A DNA stretch of 64,000 bases from Tomocerus qinae (taxonomy: Eukaryota; Arthropoda; Collembola; Entomobryomorpha; Tomoceridae), in the NCBI GenBank assembly GCA_020055645.1, contig CM034550.1, positions 22,910,880 through 22,974,879 on the forward strand, in the 5' to 3' direction. How positions within the stretch are numbered: the first letter of the stretch is position 1; each line of letters begins with the position of its first letter. Positions 1-10,639 of this stretch are shown here, one piece after another. Both the position numbers and the translations under genes were made by a program. Below the pieces are notes generated by a model. The model saw only the letters and a list, made by a program, of their open reading frames with translations, had not been told where the DNA came from and did no database searches.

Positions 1-811
1 ATTTTCAAAATGCTGAAATCCATTAAGTCTGACGAAGGGTATGTAAAAATGTTATTTCAAGCCATTTTGAGCCAGTCAAATGTTTTGGGGGCTCGTAACG
101 CCCTTCTGAGCCTATCTCCGCCCTCTCCGGTAGGAATTGATTCATATTGAAACTAAAGGTCCCCCCATATTTATCCAAATATACTTGCCAAGTTTTATTT
201 AAAAAGTCCCATTACTTTCTAAGATATTTAATATTAAAGTCAATTTTTTGGTACACATTTTCAAGACAAACTGCTTCTGAGCAGCATTAGTCCTGTTGCT
301 TAAATTCAGTTTCGCAATTTTTCACTTTCGCAAGTTTCGCAAAACAATCCAGGTCGACAATTTTTAAGTTAAGAAAGATACTTTACTTACCTCCACAGAT
401 GAACAAACAATCAATACCCGAAAAGCAATACAAAACATGCATATCTACTACAAACACAAAGCACAACCAAAATCAAAGATGTTGTTAGTTTTGAAATAAT
501 CACACACCAGATCTTAACACAGAAGTTGCATTTTGATACCTTATATTAGTTAGAATAGCATAGCATATATACGAACTTGCGCATTGCTCATTTTAGGGAC
601 ATCACCCAAATGCAAGCTTCTTCCTTAAGTTTTTATTAGATAGAAGATACAATTAAAAATTATTTAAGGTTCAGGGGTGGTTCAAAATACGGGGAAATTC
701 AATGAGGGGCAGGTAATGGGGAAGTATCTATGGCTACGATTTAAAATACACAGAGCCATAGAAATTTACTCTATGACAATACAGAAAAATGAATAGGGCA
801 TAAAAGTGACG
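1..811. other. Non-coding AT-rich stretch
   Basis: No reading frame with codon structure, splice-site pairing or family signature was found on either strand. The sequence is AT-rich with no obvious tandem repeat. It ends where the hairpin element at 812 begins. Confidence 0.5.
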
Positions 812-1099
812 ATTTTTTTGGGAAACTTGGATCTAGTCCGAGAATATTGGTCGTAGAAAGACGAAGTTGGTCTCTAAAAACGCAGAAAATATCAATTTAT
901 AGCAGATTGCACTTAGATTCCTAATTTTTACCTCCGGTTACGAGATATTAAATAACATTGCAATTTGCAATAATTCGCAAACGAAGGTAAAAGGTAGAAA
1001 TCTAAGTGCAAGCTGCTATAATTGACATGCGTTTTTAGAGACCAACTTCGTCTTTCTACGACCAATATTCTCTGACTAGATCCAAGTTTCCCAAAAAAA
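812..1099. repeat. Foldback hairpin element, arms about 120 bp
   Basis: The left arm (about 812-930) and right arm (about 985-1099) are near-perfect reverse complements. The outer ends read TTTTTTGGGAAACTTGG and its complement CCAAGTTTCCCAAAAAA. Both arms carry AGACGAAGTTGGTCTCTAAAA or its complement, and the spacer is short. This is typical of a non-autonomous foldback or MITE. No clear target duplication could be assigned because both ends lie in homopolymer-rich sequence. Confidence 0.75.
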
Positions 1100-1457
1100 G
1101 TTAGAGCGAATATGATAGTCAAGCCCAATCGTCATTAGAAACCATTAAGGCGAACAAATAATTTTAGCTGACGTGCCAGGTATTATGCAATTGTGTAAAT
1201 AGTCAAATATTATATTTCTAATTTTGTTGTTCTAGAATTACATTGTTTTAAAATACATGGTATTGTATTGAACATGATATGATTATATTACATGCAGGCA
1301 GATGCTCTTTACATCAAATAATTTAGTTTACGATTTACGATGATGATTACCATCATTATACATGCTAAAAAAGTTAGTCCGCATTTCCTTATATCACGAC
1401 CATACCAGTCTGTAATTCAAGGTTCAATATTTCAATAAATATTTCCCCTGGGAATGC

Positions 1458-1540
1458 TTTATGAAAATCATATAAATTTTTGAATTGAAATGTTGTGTTC
1501 TGATTGGTCAATTTCATAAATGCATCGACCAATGAGAAGC
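1458..1540 (+). repeat. Copy 1 of an 80-bp direct repeat (copy 2 at 2553-2632)
   Basis: Both copies begin TTATGAAAATCATATAAA and continue through a shared GATTGGTCAATTT to CCAAT-AG. They are about 1.1 kb apart in the same orientation. No coding content was seen. They are probably remnants of a dispersed element. Confidence 0.6.
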
Positions 1541-1821
1541 GATATTTATACCCGTTTCGATTTGAAAATAATTATCTCTCTTTGGATAATTCAGACAGTA
1601 AGTCTGTCCCTTATAGATTATATAACTAGTACTGTAGATCTAGATGCGACATACGGTCACATGATTGAACTTTTGTTTACATTTGGAATTTGGGTAAACT
1701 GAGGCAAATACAAAAAATGCCGCTTGCCTAATACAATATGACAATCTCAATATTCTCAATGTTGTCAAACAAATCAATTGAGCTTTTAAATTGCCCCGCC
1801 TTTTACCCAATTCACTCTTAA

Positions 1822-1966
1822 GTCTGTCCTTCGCAGGTCATAAAAATGCAATACATTAAATGAATGGAGATGTCCAATCTATCCAAATCTATGGTCTGTC
1901 CTTCGCAGGTCATAAAAATGCAATACATTAAATGAATGGAGATGTCGTATCTATGTCTCTAAATCT
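1822..1966 (+). repeat. 72-bp tandem duplication, two copies
   Basis: The unit starts GTCTGTCCTTCGCAGGTCAT at 1822 and again at 1894, followed by the same AAAATGCAATACATTAAA stretch and ATGAATGGAGATGTC. The second copy diverges slightly after that. It looks like a simple local duplication. Confidence 0.8.
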
Positions 1967-3857
1967 ATGACTGGGGGCCACTAGTATATTATATGACGTC
2001 ATGAGTCATGTAATTATGGTATCTTTATCTAATCTCAGCTCCTCTGCCTGACTGATGCAACATTTCCGCTGAAGTGGTTCAATAGACTTAAGCGTAATCG
2101 TTTCAGTAAAGTAGCAGAGGTCACCAAATTGACAACGACTGCGAATGGTCTAAACGAGACTTGCTTTCCAGGTAAAATGGCACAGCGTTAGTGACATAGT
2201 AGATTATTTGCCTCCATCGCATCCCACAGCAGGTATCTAAAAGCTGTGCACTTAGAGGAAGCAACATATAGGCTAGGACTATAAATTCTCTTTTACTGGG
2301 TGGGTATATGGTAGGTCACTTACCCCTTTTAAAATATTATACTTTAATGAGAGAGTAAAATATTCAAGTTCAAAGCATATACGCAGTGTTCCATTTTAGC
2401 CGTCTGATTTTGACCAGCCAGCCAGCTAAATTGGCTGAAATGGCCAAAAAATGGGTTTCAAATTTCCCACCAAATCAAGGATGATTTTCTCAGTTCACAT
2501 AGCCCCATTTGACTATTTTTAGCCATTTTGGCCAGTTTAGCCACTGGCTAAATTATGAAAATCATATAAAATTTTGCCATGGAATTCTTTATTCAGATTG
2601 GTCAATTTTAAAAATGCATCCACCAATCAGCAGTGTTGTACTGTTGACCACTTTTTTGCATTTTGACCGGGCCACTGGTCAAAATGGTCAAAATGGCTAA
2701 AATGGTCAAAATATCAGTATACAGTTACTTAGGCTAGCAAATGAAATTTAAAATATTTAGAGAATGAAATATGGCCTAAAACCAATGAAACACTATTCTA
2801 CTAACATCAGACTACAGAATGACACTCTCTAATCATTTTTAACTGCAGTCTTTAGAAAGTTGTATTTGTTGTTTACTGTTGCAGTAAAAGCTACCTTGGG
2901 GTCTCAATTAACCCCAAACAGGCATTTTGTCCATTTTGACCACTTTTTAATTTTTTTTGACCGGGCCATTTTGACCATTATGACCATTATGACCACTAGT
3001 GGTTTTAACCACTGCACAACACTGCCAATCAGAAGCAATTTTCAGGGCGGTTATTATTTGAAAAACTTCCCCTATTAATAATTGTAGCGATAATAGGCTG
3101 AAAGTTATTGTGACTGTGACCATCACCACGTACACTCACTCATCGGACTCATCACCCACAGACAGACTGCAGGGGTTAAATTATAAAGATGCTTAACAAG
3201 TTTGGTTCTCTCCACCTATTTTGTAACTGCAGGCAGACAATGCAGAGCACTAAAATCAATTCTATTTGTTGACGTTGACAGTTACTATAATAAACCATTT
3301 CATAGCCATATATAGTCATAGTACGTCAATAACATAATGATAAATGCAATGCAAATCATACCCACACAACCTCAAAATCTGTAAAAATTGCAACAACTAA
3401 GTTTTCAACAGAATGAAAACGGGCTAATCCCTTCTACCCCGACAACCGACGACACGGTACACGACTGCCAACACCACACTACCCGACGACCAAAACCACC
3501 CTACCCGACATCCGACACCACCGGACCCGACACCCGACGACACCCCACCCGACAACAGACGCCACCAAGCTGTCTCACACACACGGGCGTAAGTAAGAAG
3601 GGATATAGGGTGCCAATTTTCTCACGCTCTAAAACTTACCCTTACCAAATGACCTCCAGAGTGGGACCTCCACCCAACCTAAAAAAGGTGACGGTCAAGT
3701 TGCTAAATTAAAGATTCCGCAATTTCAAAATTCAAACGCTATAACATGAAATAAAAAAAATCGAATTTTTCGATGTACAGATAAAAATAAAAACTTTAAA
3801 GTTTTGGTTCGAAAATTAAAATTTCGACTGGAATGGACCAGTGGGCGCAGCGAAATT

Positions 3858-4150
3858 CCTTAACAACACATGGTGCCTTAACAACACATGGTGCCTTAAC
3901 AACACATGGTGCCTTAACAACACATGTTGCCTTAACAACACATGTTGCCTTAACAACACATGGTGCCTTAACAACACATGGTGCCTTAACAACACATGGT
4001 GCCTTAACAACACATGGTGCCTTAACAACACATGGTGCCTTAACAACACATGGTGCCTTAACAACACATGGTGCCTTAACAACACATGGTGCCTTAACAA
4101 CACATGGTGCCTTAACAACACATGGTGCCTTAACAACACATGGTGCCTTA
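3858..4150 (+). repeat. 18-bp tandem array, about 16 copies
   Basis: The unit CTTAACAACACATGGTGC repeats about sixteen times with no spacers. Copies 4 and 5 share one substitution (TGTTGC for TGGTGC), which suggests local spread by unequal exchange or replication slippage. Because 18 is divisible by 3, several frames on both strands stay open as meaningless peptide repeats. Confidence 0.95.
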
Positions 4151-4900
4151 AGATAATTGAGTCTGATAAACCACTGATGGGGAATTTCAGACATTTTGAT
4201 ACTTCCGATCAAAAAATATTAAAATTTTTGTTCAAGTAATATGTGTATATGAAATTCCGTGAAGTTCAAATGTATATAAAGGTCGGATCACCTTGCGGTT
4301 CAAAAGTTATGATAATTGACACTGATAAGCCACTGATTGGGGGATTTTTAAAAACAATTTCAGACATTTTGATTGTTCCGATCAAAAAATATTAAATTTT
4401 TTGTTCAAGTAATGCGAGTATATGGTAACCCCTGAAGTTCAAAAATATATAAAGGACTGATAACCTTGCCGTTCAAAAGTTATAATAATTGAGACTGATA
4501 AACCCAGGGTGACTCGAACGTTATAGGGTGAAGACAGTAGAATGTTTTGCTCTCTTTCTGCAGCCAGTTTGAGGTTTGGTTGCATTCAGTTGACTTTTAG
4601 CTGTTAAAAATCCCGTGGTCATGGATACAGCCACTGATTCCCCCTTGGCCTGCCTGCACCCAGTTTTCCTATCTAAACTGGCTGCAGAAAAAGAGCAAAA
4701 CATCCTATTGTCTTCACCCTATAACGTTCGAGTCACCCTGGATAAACCACTGATTGGGGAATTTTTAATAAAAGTTACAGACTTTTTGATAGTTCCGATC
4801 AAAAAATATTAAATTTTTTGTTTAAGTAATACGAGTATATGATAACCCCTGAAGTTAAAAAATATATAAAGGACCGATAACCTTGCCGTTCAAAAGTTTT
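4150..4900 (+). repeat. Three direct copies of a 165-175 bp unit inside the foldback element
   Basis: Each copy runs from GATAAACCACTGAT or a close variant, through TTCCGATCAAAAAATATTAA, to CCTTGCCGTTCAAAAG or a variant. The third copy is interrupted by the insertion at 4505-4740. The copies are similar but not identical, so they predate that insertion. Confidence 0.8.
4505..4740. mobile_element. hAT-like MITE with 8-bp target duplication
   Basis: This 236-bp element has inverted ends of about 65 bp starting CAGGGTGACTCGAACG. It is flanked by perfect 8-bp direct repeats GATAAACC at 4497-4504 and 4741-4748. The uninterrupted sibling copies of the host repeat show the empty site with a single GATAAACC, which confirms insertion. 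An 8-bp duplication with CAGGG termini is characteristic of hAT-superfamily non-autonomous elements. It has no coding capacity. Confidence 0.9.
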
Positions 4901-5599
4901 ATGTTTATGCGTGTATAACGCAGTGTTTTCAATACATGTATCGAAAAGGAAGCACAGTCTCACATACACGGGCGTTGGGTAGGAACGGAGGCTAAATGCA
5001 TGGTGGGTGCCAATTTACTCACGCTCCAAACCTTACCCCACCTAATGATCTCCAGTGTAGGACCACCCCCTAACCTAAAAAAGATGATGGTCAAGTTGCA
5101 CAGTTAAACATTACGTAATTTCAACATTGAAACGCACGATGGTCTAAAATTAAAACCTTCGAATTTCGCTGCGCCCACTGGTCCAGTTTAAGTCGAAATT
5201 TTAATTTTCGAACCAATACTTTAAAGTTTTTATTTTTATCTGTACATCGAAAAATTCGAATTTTTTTATTTCATGTTATTGCGTTTGAATTTTGAAATTG
5301 CGGAATGTTTAACTTAGCAACTTGACCGTCACCTTATTTAGGTTGGGTGGTGGTCCCACTCTGGAGGTCATTTGGTGGGGGTAAGTTTTAGAGCGTAAGA
5401 AAATTGGCACCCTACATCCCTTCCTACTTCCACCCGTGTATGTGAGACAGCTTGGTGGCGTCTGTTGTCGGGTGGGGTGTCGTCGGGTGTCGGGTCCAGT
5501 GGTGTCGGATGTCGGGTAGGATGGTTTTGGTCGTCGGGTAGTGTGGTGTCGGCAGTCGTGTACCGTGTCGTCGGTTGTCGGGTAGAAGGGATGAGCCAT

Positions 5600-6290
5600 G
5601 AAAACGTTGAGTTATCGTTTTCAGACATGAATCGGGTGTGAGATGAGTCAGACAGAGGGACAGGGAGTGGAGTACACTACAAAAGATGTTTTTGTTCGAT
5701 TATCCAGTCAGTCTACTACTACCTTTTATGAGAAGAATATTTATTTATCGACCTCCTCTGTCCTCTGACTGACACTAACAATTTTTGAACTATCATCAAT
5801 TATTATTACCATTTATTATACTGTGTCGTTTCTCATTCGCATATTAATTTGGATGGATTTAAAAGAAATCACAAAGAATCAGGTTGGTTTTCTGTTTGTT
5901 ATAGAAGGTTTTTGATTTTTGACATTTTTGTTTTACAATAGTAATAATGAACGAGTTGGTAGTTAGGAGACTGACCAAGCGATATTAAAACCAACCGCAA
6001 AAACAAGGATAAAGATGAGTCTTTATCGAAAATGAGACCGTACGAACAGTCCGCCGCATGTTCGTATGTTCGTTAGCCGCCTCAAGTGGTTCAACTCAAG
6101 TGGTTTTGCTAGAGGCGGCTGTCCTTTATTGTTTGCGATTATCAACGCATAACGCCACATAACGTGAAAGTCGAGAAAGAGTTGGAGGCAGATTTTGTCT
6201 CCCGGAGCCAAAGTTTTGGGCCACAGTCCTTTAACTCTTATCAACAGCAAACAACGTGAAGCGAAAAGTTTAACTACTTTAACTTTAACT
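5600..6290. other. Non-coding interval
   Basis: No gene is supported. A small inverted motif (CAAGTGGTT / AGAGGCGGCT region, about 6050-6120) is present. A 15-bp sequence ACGAGTTGGCTATTC at 6292-6306 recurs inverted at 6944-6958, outside the palindromic element that starts at 6322. Confidence 0.4.
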
Positions 6291-6321
6291 AACGAGTTGG
6301 CTATTCACGCACCGCCCACGC

Positions 6322-6807
6322 GGCTGAATTTAGGCAGCAGTACCTCGTCGCCGGTGTCCCCGGTACACATTGTTGCCAAATCATTTTTTACCGGCGACAC
6401 CGGCAACACCCTAATCTGATTGACTCCAATGCTGCTAAACCTAATATAAGACAGTGTACTGCTGATCGGAGCTTAATGCTCCTGGCTTGATGTTAATCAA
6501 GCCAGTATGCACTGCAAAAGAGAAGGCATCTGTAGGGGTCCGCACCAGTCTACCGAATGATACGATGCTAAATCCTCGTGAATTCAATAAGGTCACGACG
6601 TCAAGCTTAGTTAGCGAAAGACGGACTTGATCCATTTTGCTGTGTGGCACTTACAACAGCATTAAGCTCCGATCAGCAGTGCACTGTCTTATATTAGGTT
6701 TAGCAGCATTGGAGGCAATCAGATTAGGGTGTTGCCGGTGTCGCCGGTAAAAAATGATTTGGCAACAATGTGTACCGGCGACGAGGTACCGCTGCCTAAA
6801 TTCAGCC
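6322..6807. mobile_element. Palindromic element A (GGCTGAATTTAGGC family)
   Basis: The ends read GGCTGAATTTAGGCAGC and its complement. The arms, about 160 bp each (6322-6480 and 6655-6807), are reverse complements and include GGTGTCGCCGGT-type motifs. The central 170 bp is unrelated. It shares termini with elements B and C at 7796-8610 and 8015-8330. The flanking 8 bases match only loosely (GCCCACGC versus GTGCCCGC), so a target duplication is uncertain here. Confidence 0.75.
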
Positions 6808-7024
6808 GTGCCCGCTAAGCGAGACACTGCAAAACTAAAAATATAGACCCAACAGCACAAGCACGTATGTATATACAGAACTGAGTTTCGGAGGGGGCTA
6901 AGATTTCCAATAGATATCACGCCTCGTTTAACGGTCGCTGCACGAATAGCCAACTCGTCCATTTTGCGCATCAGAATATTCCGTTTTTAACCAGTTTTCC
7001 TTGTATGCGAATGTATAGAATCAA

Positions 7025-7558
7025 ATGGCGGGAAGTCGTGCAGAAGAGGAGATGTTTACATTCTTTTACAGAAAAGAGTCTCCGTTTTCCCAGTGGCACG
7101 ATTCGGTGTTTCAGGGGAAGACGTTGTTTATTAATGACGACAAGGATGACAAGGTCCTGAGGTTTGGGAATTGTGAGCAGTGGATGATGTACAACAAAGC
7201 GATGCTGTTCAATGACCAAGAGTCTGCGACAAAGATTCTAGAGGTTAGCGATCCTAGGTCGTGTAAAGCAATGGGAAGAAAAGTCAAGGGTTTTGTTGGA
7301 TCCATTTGGAACGAAAACCGGGAAAAGATTGTGTACGAGGGCAACAGATTGAAGTTCAGTCAGAATAAGGATTTACTGCAGAAATTAGTGGAGACTCGTG
7401 GAACGACCCTGGTAGAAGCCAGTCCTGTTGACAGAATTTGGGGAATTGGACTCAAGGAGTCAGATCCTCGAGCAAGATCTAGAAAAATGTGGAAAGGGTC
7501 CAATTTACTGGGGCAAATTCTAACTAGATTAAGGGAGGATTTAATTAATTTAAAATAA
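7025..7558 (+). CDS. NADAR-domain protein (YbiA/DUF1768 family), intronless
   Basis: This 177-residue protein spans a whole NADAR domain with no added region. Visible motifs in order are FFYRKESPFSQWH (13-25), the family block EQWMMYNKAMLFND (51-64), the short GR-V motif MGRKVKGF (83-90), W95, KFSQN (110-114), EASPVDRIWGIG (131-142) and W-GSNLLGQIL (156-166). The family holds N-glycosidases acting on riboflavin intermediates and enzymes that remove ADP-ribose from nucleobases; E51 and the D136/W139 block are the expected active-site region. Which substrate applies here cannot be told. The ATG at 7025 starts just before the domain. The gene lies between palindromic elements A and B, has no introns while all other genes here do, and is less AT-rich than its surroundings. 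Acquisition by transfer or retrocopying is possible but unproven. Confidence 0.9.
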   Translation: MAGSRAEEEMFTFFYRKESPFSQWHDSVFQGKTLFINDDKDDKVLRFGNCEQWMMYNKAMLFNDQESATKILEVSDPRSCKAMGRKVKGFVGSIWNENREKIVYEGNRLKFSQNKDLLQKLVETRGTTLVEASPVDRIWGIGLKESDPRARSRKMWKGSNLLGQILTRLREDLINLK

Positions 7559-7795
7559 TTTACTTGGTGGTGCCCTTAAAGCTATAGATGAGTTCACATT
7601 GGTTCAAAAAGGCCCTCGAATGTGTTTTCTTTCTGGACAGGTCACGGATTTAAATTCCGTAATATCTGAAGCATTTCCAGGTGTCTAAAAAACAGGAAAG
7701 TCCTAAGAAAAAACTGGCAAAAGATTAGCTTCAGAAAAATTCACCCCTTCCAATTTTCTGAAAAAATTTCAGTTTCATTGTATGAAAATTTCATC

Positions 7796-8610
7796 GGCTG
7801 AATTTAGGCAGCGGTACTTTGTTGCCACTGTCCCCGCTGTTGCCGCTGGGAGGTTTGGGGGGTTAGCGGCGACAACATAATAGCGGAGACAGTGGCAACA
7901 GCGGCAACAGTTGCGACACGGTACAACCACTAGCGGCGACACGCAAAATCCACTAGCGGCGACACAGCTAAAACCACTAGCGGTAACACTGACCAGCGGC
8001 AACAGAGACACATTGGCTGAATTTAGGCAGCAGGATCTCGTTGCTTCAATTGCCCCCGTTGCCACAAGTTAAGCCAATTAACCTATCGTCTTTTCCATTT
8101 GCCTCCCGTCACTATTTTTGCATCTTTTTTGACCTAACCTAATTAAAAATAAACATGCTACATTTTTGTTATGTATTAACAATAAAACAGTTTATTTTTT
8201 ATTAGGTTAGGTCAAAAAAAGAGGCAAAAATAGTGACGGGAGGCAACATATTAAAGTAATATGTAAAGTGACTAAGGATGGGGCAACGGGGGCAATTGAG
8301 GCAACGAGATCCCGGTGCCTAAATTCAGCCGACACGTTAATCTGCCTGATATCCTCTGTTGCCGCTGTTGAGCATTGAGCTCAGAGATCAGAGCAGCAGT
8401 GGCTTATATTAGGTTTAGCGGCAACAGAAGAAATCAGATTTATGTGTCTCTGTTGCCGCTAGTGGATTTTGCGTGTCGTCGCTGTTGCCACCTGTGGTTT
8501 TTGTGTATCGCCACTGTTTCCGCTTTTATGCTGTTGCCGCTGACCCCCCTTACCCCCTAGCGGCAACAGCGGGGACAGTGGCAACAAAGTACCGCTGCCT
8601 AAATTCAGCC
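7796..8610. mobile_element. Palindromic element B (GGCTGAATTTAGGC family) with nested element C
   Basis: The long inverted arms (about 7796-8006 and 8345-8610) begin GGCTGAATTTAGGCAGCGGT and are built of TTGCCGCTG / AGCGGCAAC units. The flanks are ATTTCATC at 7788-7795 and AGTTCATC at 8611-8618, an 8-bp target duplication with one mismatch. Element C is inserted near the centre. There is no transposase frame; small open frames follow the GC-rich repeat units. Confidence 0.85.
8015..8330. mobile_element. Palindromic element C nested inside element B
   Basis: The ends are GGCTGAATTTAGGCAGC and a slightly diverged complement. The 8-bp flanks GACACATT (8007-8014) and GACACGTT (8331-8338) differ by one base, supporting a target duplication. 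The arms include CAACGAGATC and, further in, GACGGGAGGCAA with its complement, plus ACCTAACCTAAT / ATTAGGTTAGGT. It is the same family as A and B, so this is self-insertion. Confidence 0.85.
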
Positions 8611-8618
8611 AGTTCATC

Positions 8619-9890
8619 CCCATTTCTTTCTTCCTCGGACTTACGGGCCGACATTTTCCGAGGGGTTGGGGTACATCCATCCCATTAATGGATAATGCTG
8701 CATCTGCCTGTGCTATTCCAATTTTCATGCAGTTATCTAATTTCTCGCGGACATATCCTTACCACCACTTTTCACTTATTGGTTGTAAAAAATAGTGGAG
8801 GGAAAGAATGAATAATGCATTGCTGAAGCCTGCACCTAGAGTGAATTACATTCTATTCTATACCTAATAGCACTGTCAGACAACGAGATGATGTAACGGT
8901 TGTGAATATGTGGATATAGTAAGTATGTGAAATTAAATTAAACCACTGCGAAACGGAAATATTATAACTGCAAAGAAGTTTAGATTTTTAATTTTTCACC
9001 CATTTCCCCATTCAGAGGATGGCTGTTAACTATTTAGTAGTGTCCGTGGACCTGTCAGTCTGTCAGCTTTCAATCGAATCATGGAATATATTAAAATCTT
9101 TCTGAATTTGTTTTCTAAGCTCACAGGGTATAATATATCAGTACTTTAAAGATGTCATTAGTCATTACTCATTACAACCCCAAGGCTTATCGCTATATAA
9201 TAAAGATGTTTTTTTGCTATGGGCTGTTTGTTTGAACTTATCGTCTAATTTGTTTATTACATAAAAATAACTTCACTCGCTTCGTTTTTTGTCATAATGC
9301 TCATTATCTCTTATTCCAAATACTTTCCTTCCCACCCACTCAAACCTTCATTGTTTTCAGACTTTGGATATTTTGGAAAAAAATATATGTAGTGTCGCAG
9401 TTAAAAATGACATATCGGACAATGGAGGATGTTAAAACAAACTAGGCAACATCTAAAATTTTAAAATGTACTCTGCCTTTCAAACCGAACCCGGAAGTAG
9501 GTTTTAGCTCGTCTGAGGAAGCGACAGTCGGTTCATCCGTACACACGACAACTTTTGAGCGCAAAGACGGAAGTTGACCAAACTTGGCATAAACAATTCC
9601 TATAGACATAGACTGGTGACGATCTTGATTTTGGGGCAAATCGGTCTATTGATTGCTGAGATACCGCGCGCTCATATTGTCTTCATTTTGATAGTCAGAG
9701 TGAAGAATGGGCATTAAAAAGTTCAATTGCGTTTCCTATAAATTTTTGGGTTTATAGTATAAAATATTTCACTCCGCTTCTAATATTTAAGATTTTATAA
9801 TAAAGCAAATAAAACCGGAAAATAACTATTAGAGGACGGAAATAAATCTGTTTCGCATTTATTTTCAATTTTATAGTCAAACTTGTATTT
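8619..9890. other. Non-coding interval with a dispersed-repeat fragment
   Basis: No gene is supported. About 8990-9120 resembles parts of the dispersed repeat at 33270-33800 (shared TAGTGTCC-TG-ACCTGT-AG and AGCTTTC-ATC stretches). Nothing else stands out. Confidence 0.4.
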
Positions 9891-9898
9891 TTCCTATT

Positions 9899-10620
9899 TC
9901 TATTGATTTTGATAATTAATATTGACCGATTTTGATTCTCTTAAGATTTTCATAGCCAACATTTTGATTTTATGTTGATTTTCATAGTTAACATTTTGAT
10001 TTTAAGTTGATTTTCATAGTCATCGTTAATCAATTTTGAATTTATGTTGATTTTCATAGTCAACATTAACCAATTTTGATTTTCTGTTGATTTTGATAGT
10101 CAACATTAATCAACTTTGATTTTCTGTTGATTTTGATAGTCAACATTAATCAATTTTGATTTTCTGTTGAAAATCAAAATCAACATTAATCAATTTTGAT
10201 TTTCTGTTCATTTTGATAGTCAACATTAATCAATTTTGATTTTCTGTTCATTTTGATAGTCAACATTAATCAATTTTGATTTTCTGCTGATTTTCATAGT
10301 CAACAATAATTTTTTTGTTTTTCTGCTGACTTTCATAGTCAACATTAATCAAATCTTTCTGTTGATTTTCATAGTCAACAATTATCTATTTTGATTTTCT
10401 GTTGATTTTCATAGTCAGCAATTACCTATTTTGATTTTCTGTAGATTTTCAATGTCAATCTTAATTTATTTTGAATTTCCGTTGATTTTCATAGTCAACG
10501 TTAATGTATTTTTATTTTCTGTTGATTTTCATAGTCAACGTTAATCTGCTTTGATTTTCTATTGACTTTGATGGTCAATATTCATACATTTTGATTTTGA
10601 TACTCAATATTAACCAATAA
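9899..10620 (+). repeat. 40-bp tandem array (minisatellite), about 18 diverged copies
   Basis: The consensus unit is CAACATTAATCAATTTTGAT followed by TTTCTGTTGATTTTGATAGT, 40 bp in total. The central copies (10080-10300) are almost identical and the outer copies are more diverged, the usual pattern for an array homogenised from the middle. One copy near 10170 has its second half replaced by AAATCAAAAT. It has no spacers and no coding content. Confidence 0.9.
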
Positions 10621-10639
10621 ATATGAAAATAAACCTATT

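Larger units (their letters stand above)
1130..3400. other. Non-coding interval with low-complexity repeats
   Basis: No gene is supported. It holds a 72-bp direct duplication (1822-1966), an 80-bp direct repeat pair (1458-1540 and 2553-2632), and two patches (2390-2710 and 2920-3010) made of short GGCCA / TTTTGACCA units in both orientations. Short open frames in those patches follow the repeat units and show no family features. Confidence 0.5.
3423..5596. mobile_element. Composite foldback element with about 440-bp inverted arms
   Basis: The left arm (about 3423-3860) and right arm (about 5160-5596) are long imperfect reverse complements. Each has a GC-rich outer part built of ACCCGAC-type units and an AT-rich inner part ending in GTGGGCGCAGCGAAATTC or its complement. 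A second partial copy of the outer-arm sequence lies in direct orientation at about 4980-5120. The interior carries an 18-bp tandem array, three copies of a 165-175 bp unit (from about 4150, 4312 and 4487), and a nested 236-bp element. No transposase frame is visible, so the element is non-autonomous. The outer limits are approximate because no target duplication was identified. Confidence 0.75.

Noticed and set aside
3388-3711. Proline/threonine/aspartate-rich frame, mirrored on the other strand at 5309-5628
   Set aside because: Both come from the ACCCGAC-type repeat in the arms of the foldback element; the sequence is low complexity and palindromic.
3796-4239. Four overlapping open frames on both strands giving six-residue peptide repeats
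   Set aside because: They follow from an 18-bp tandem array whose period is divisible by three; no start context, splice signals or family features.
7775-8728. Several 60-96 codon frames on both strands
   Set aside because: They are products of the repeated TTGCCGCTG units in the palindromic elements and have no independent support.
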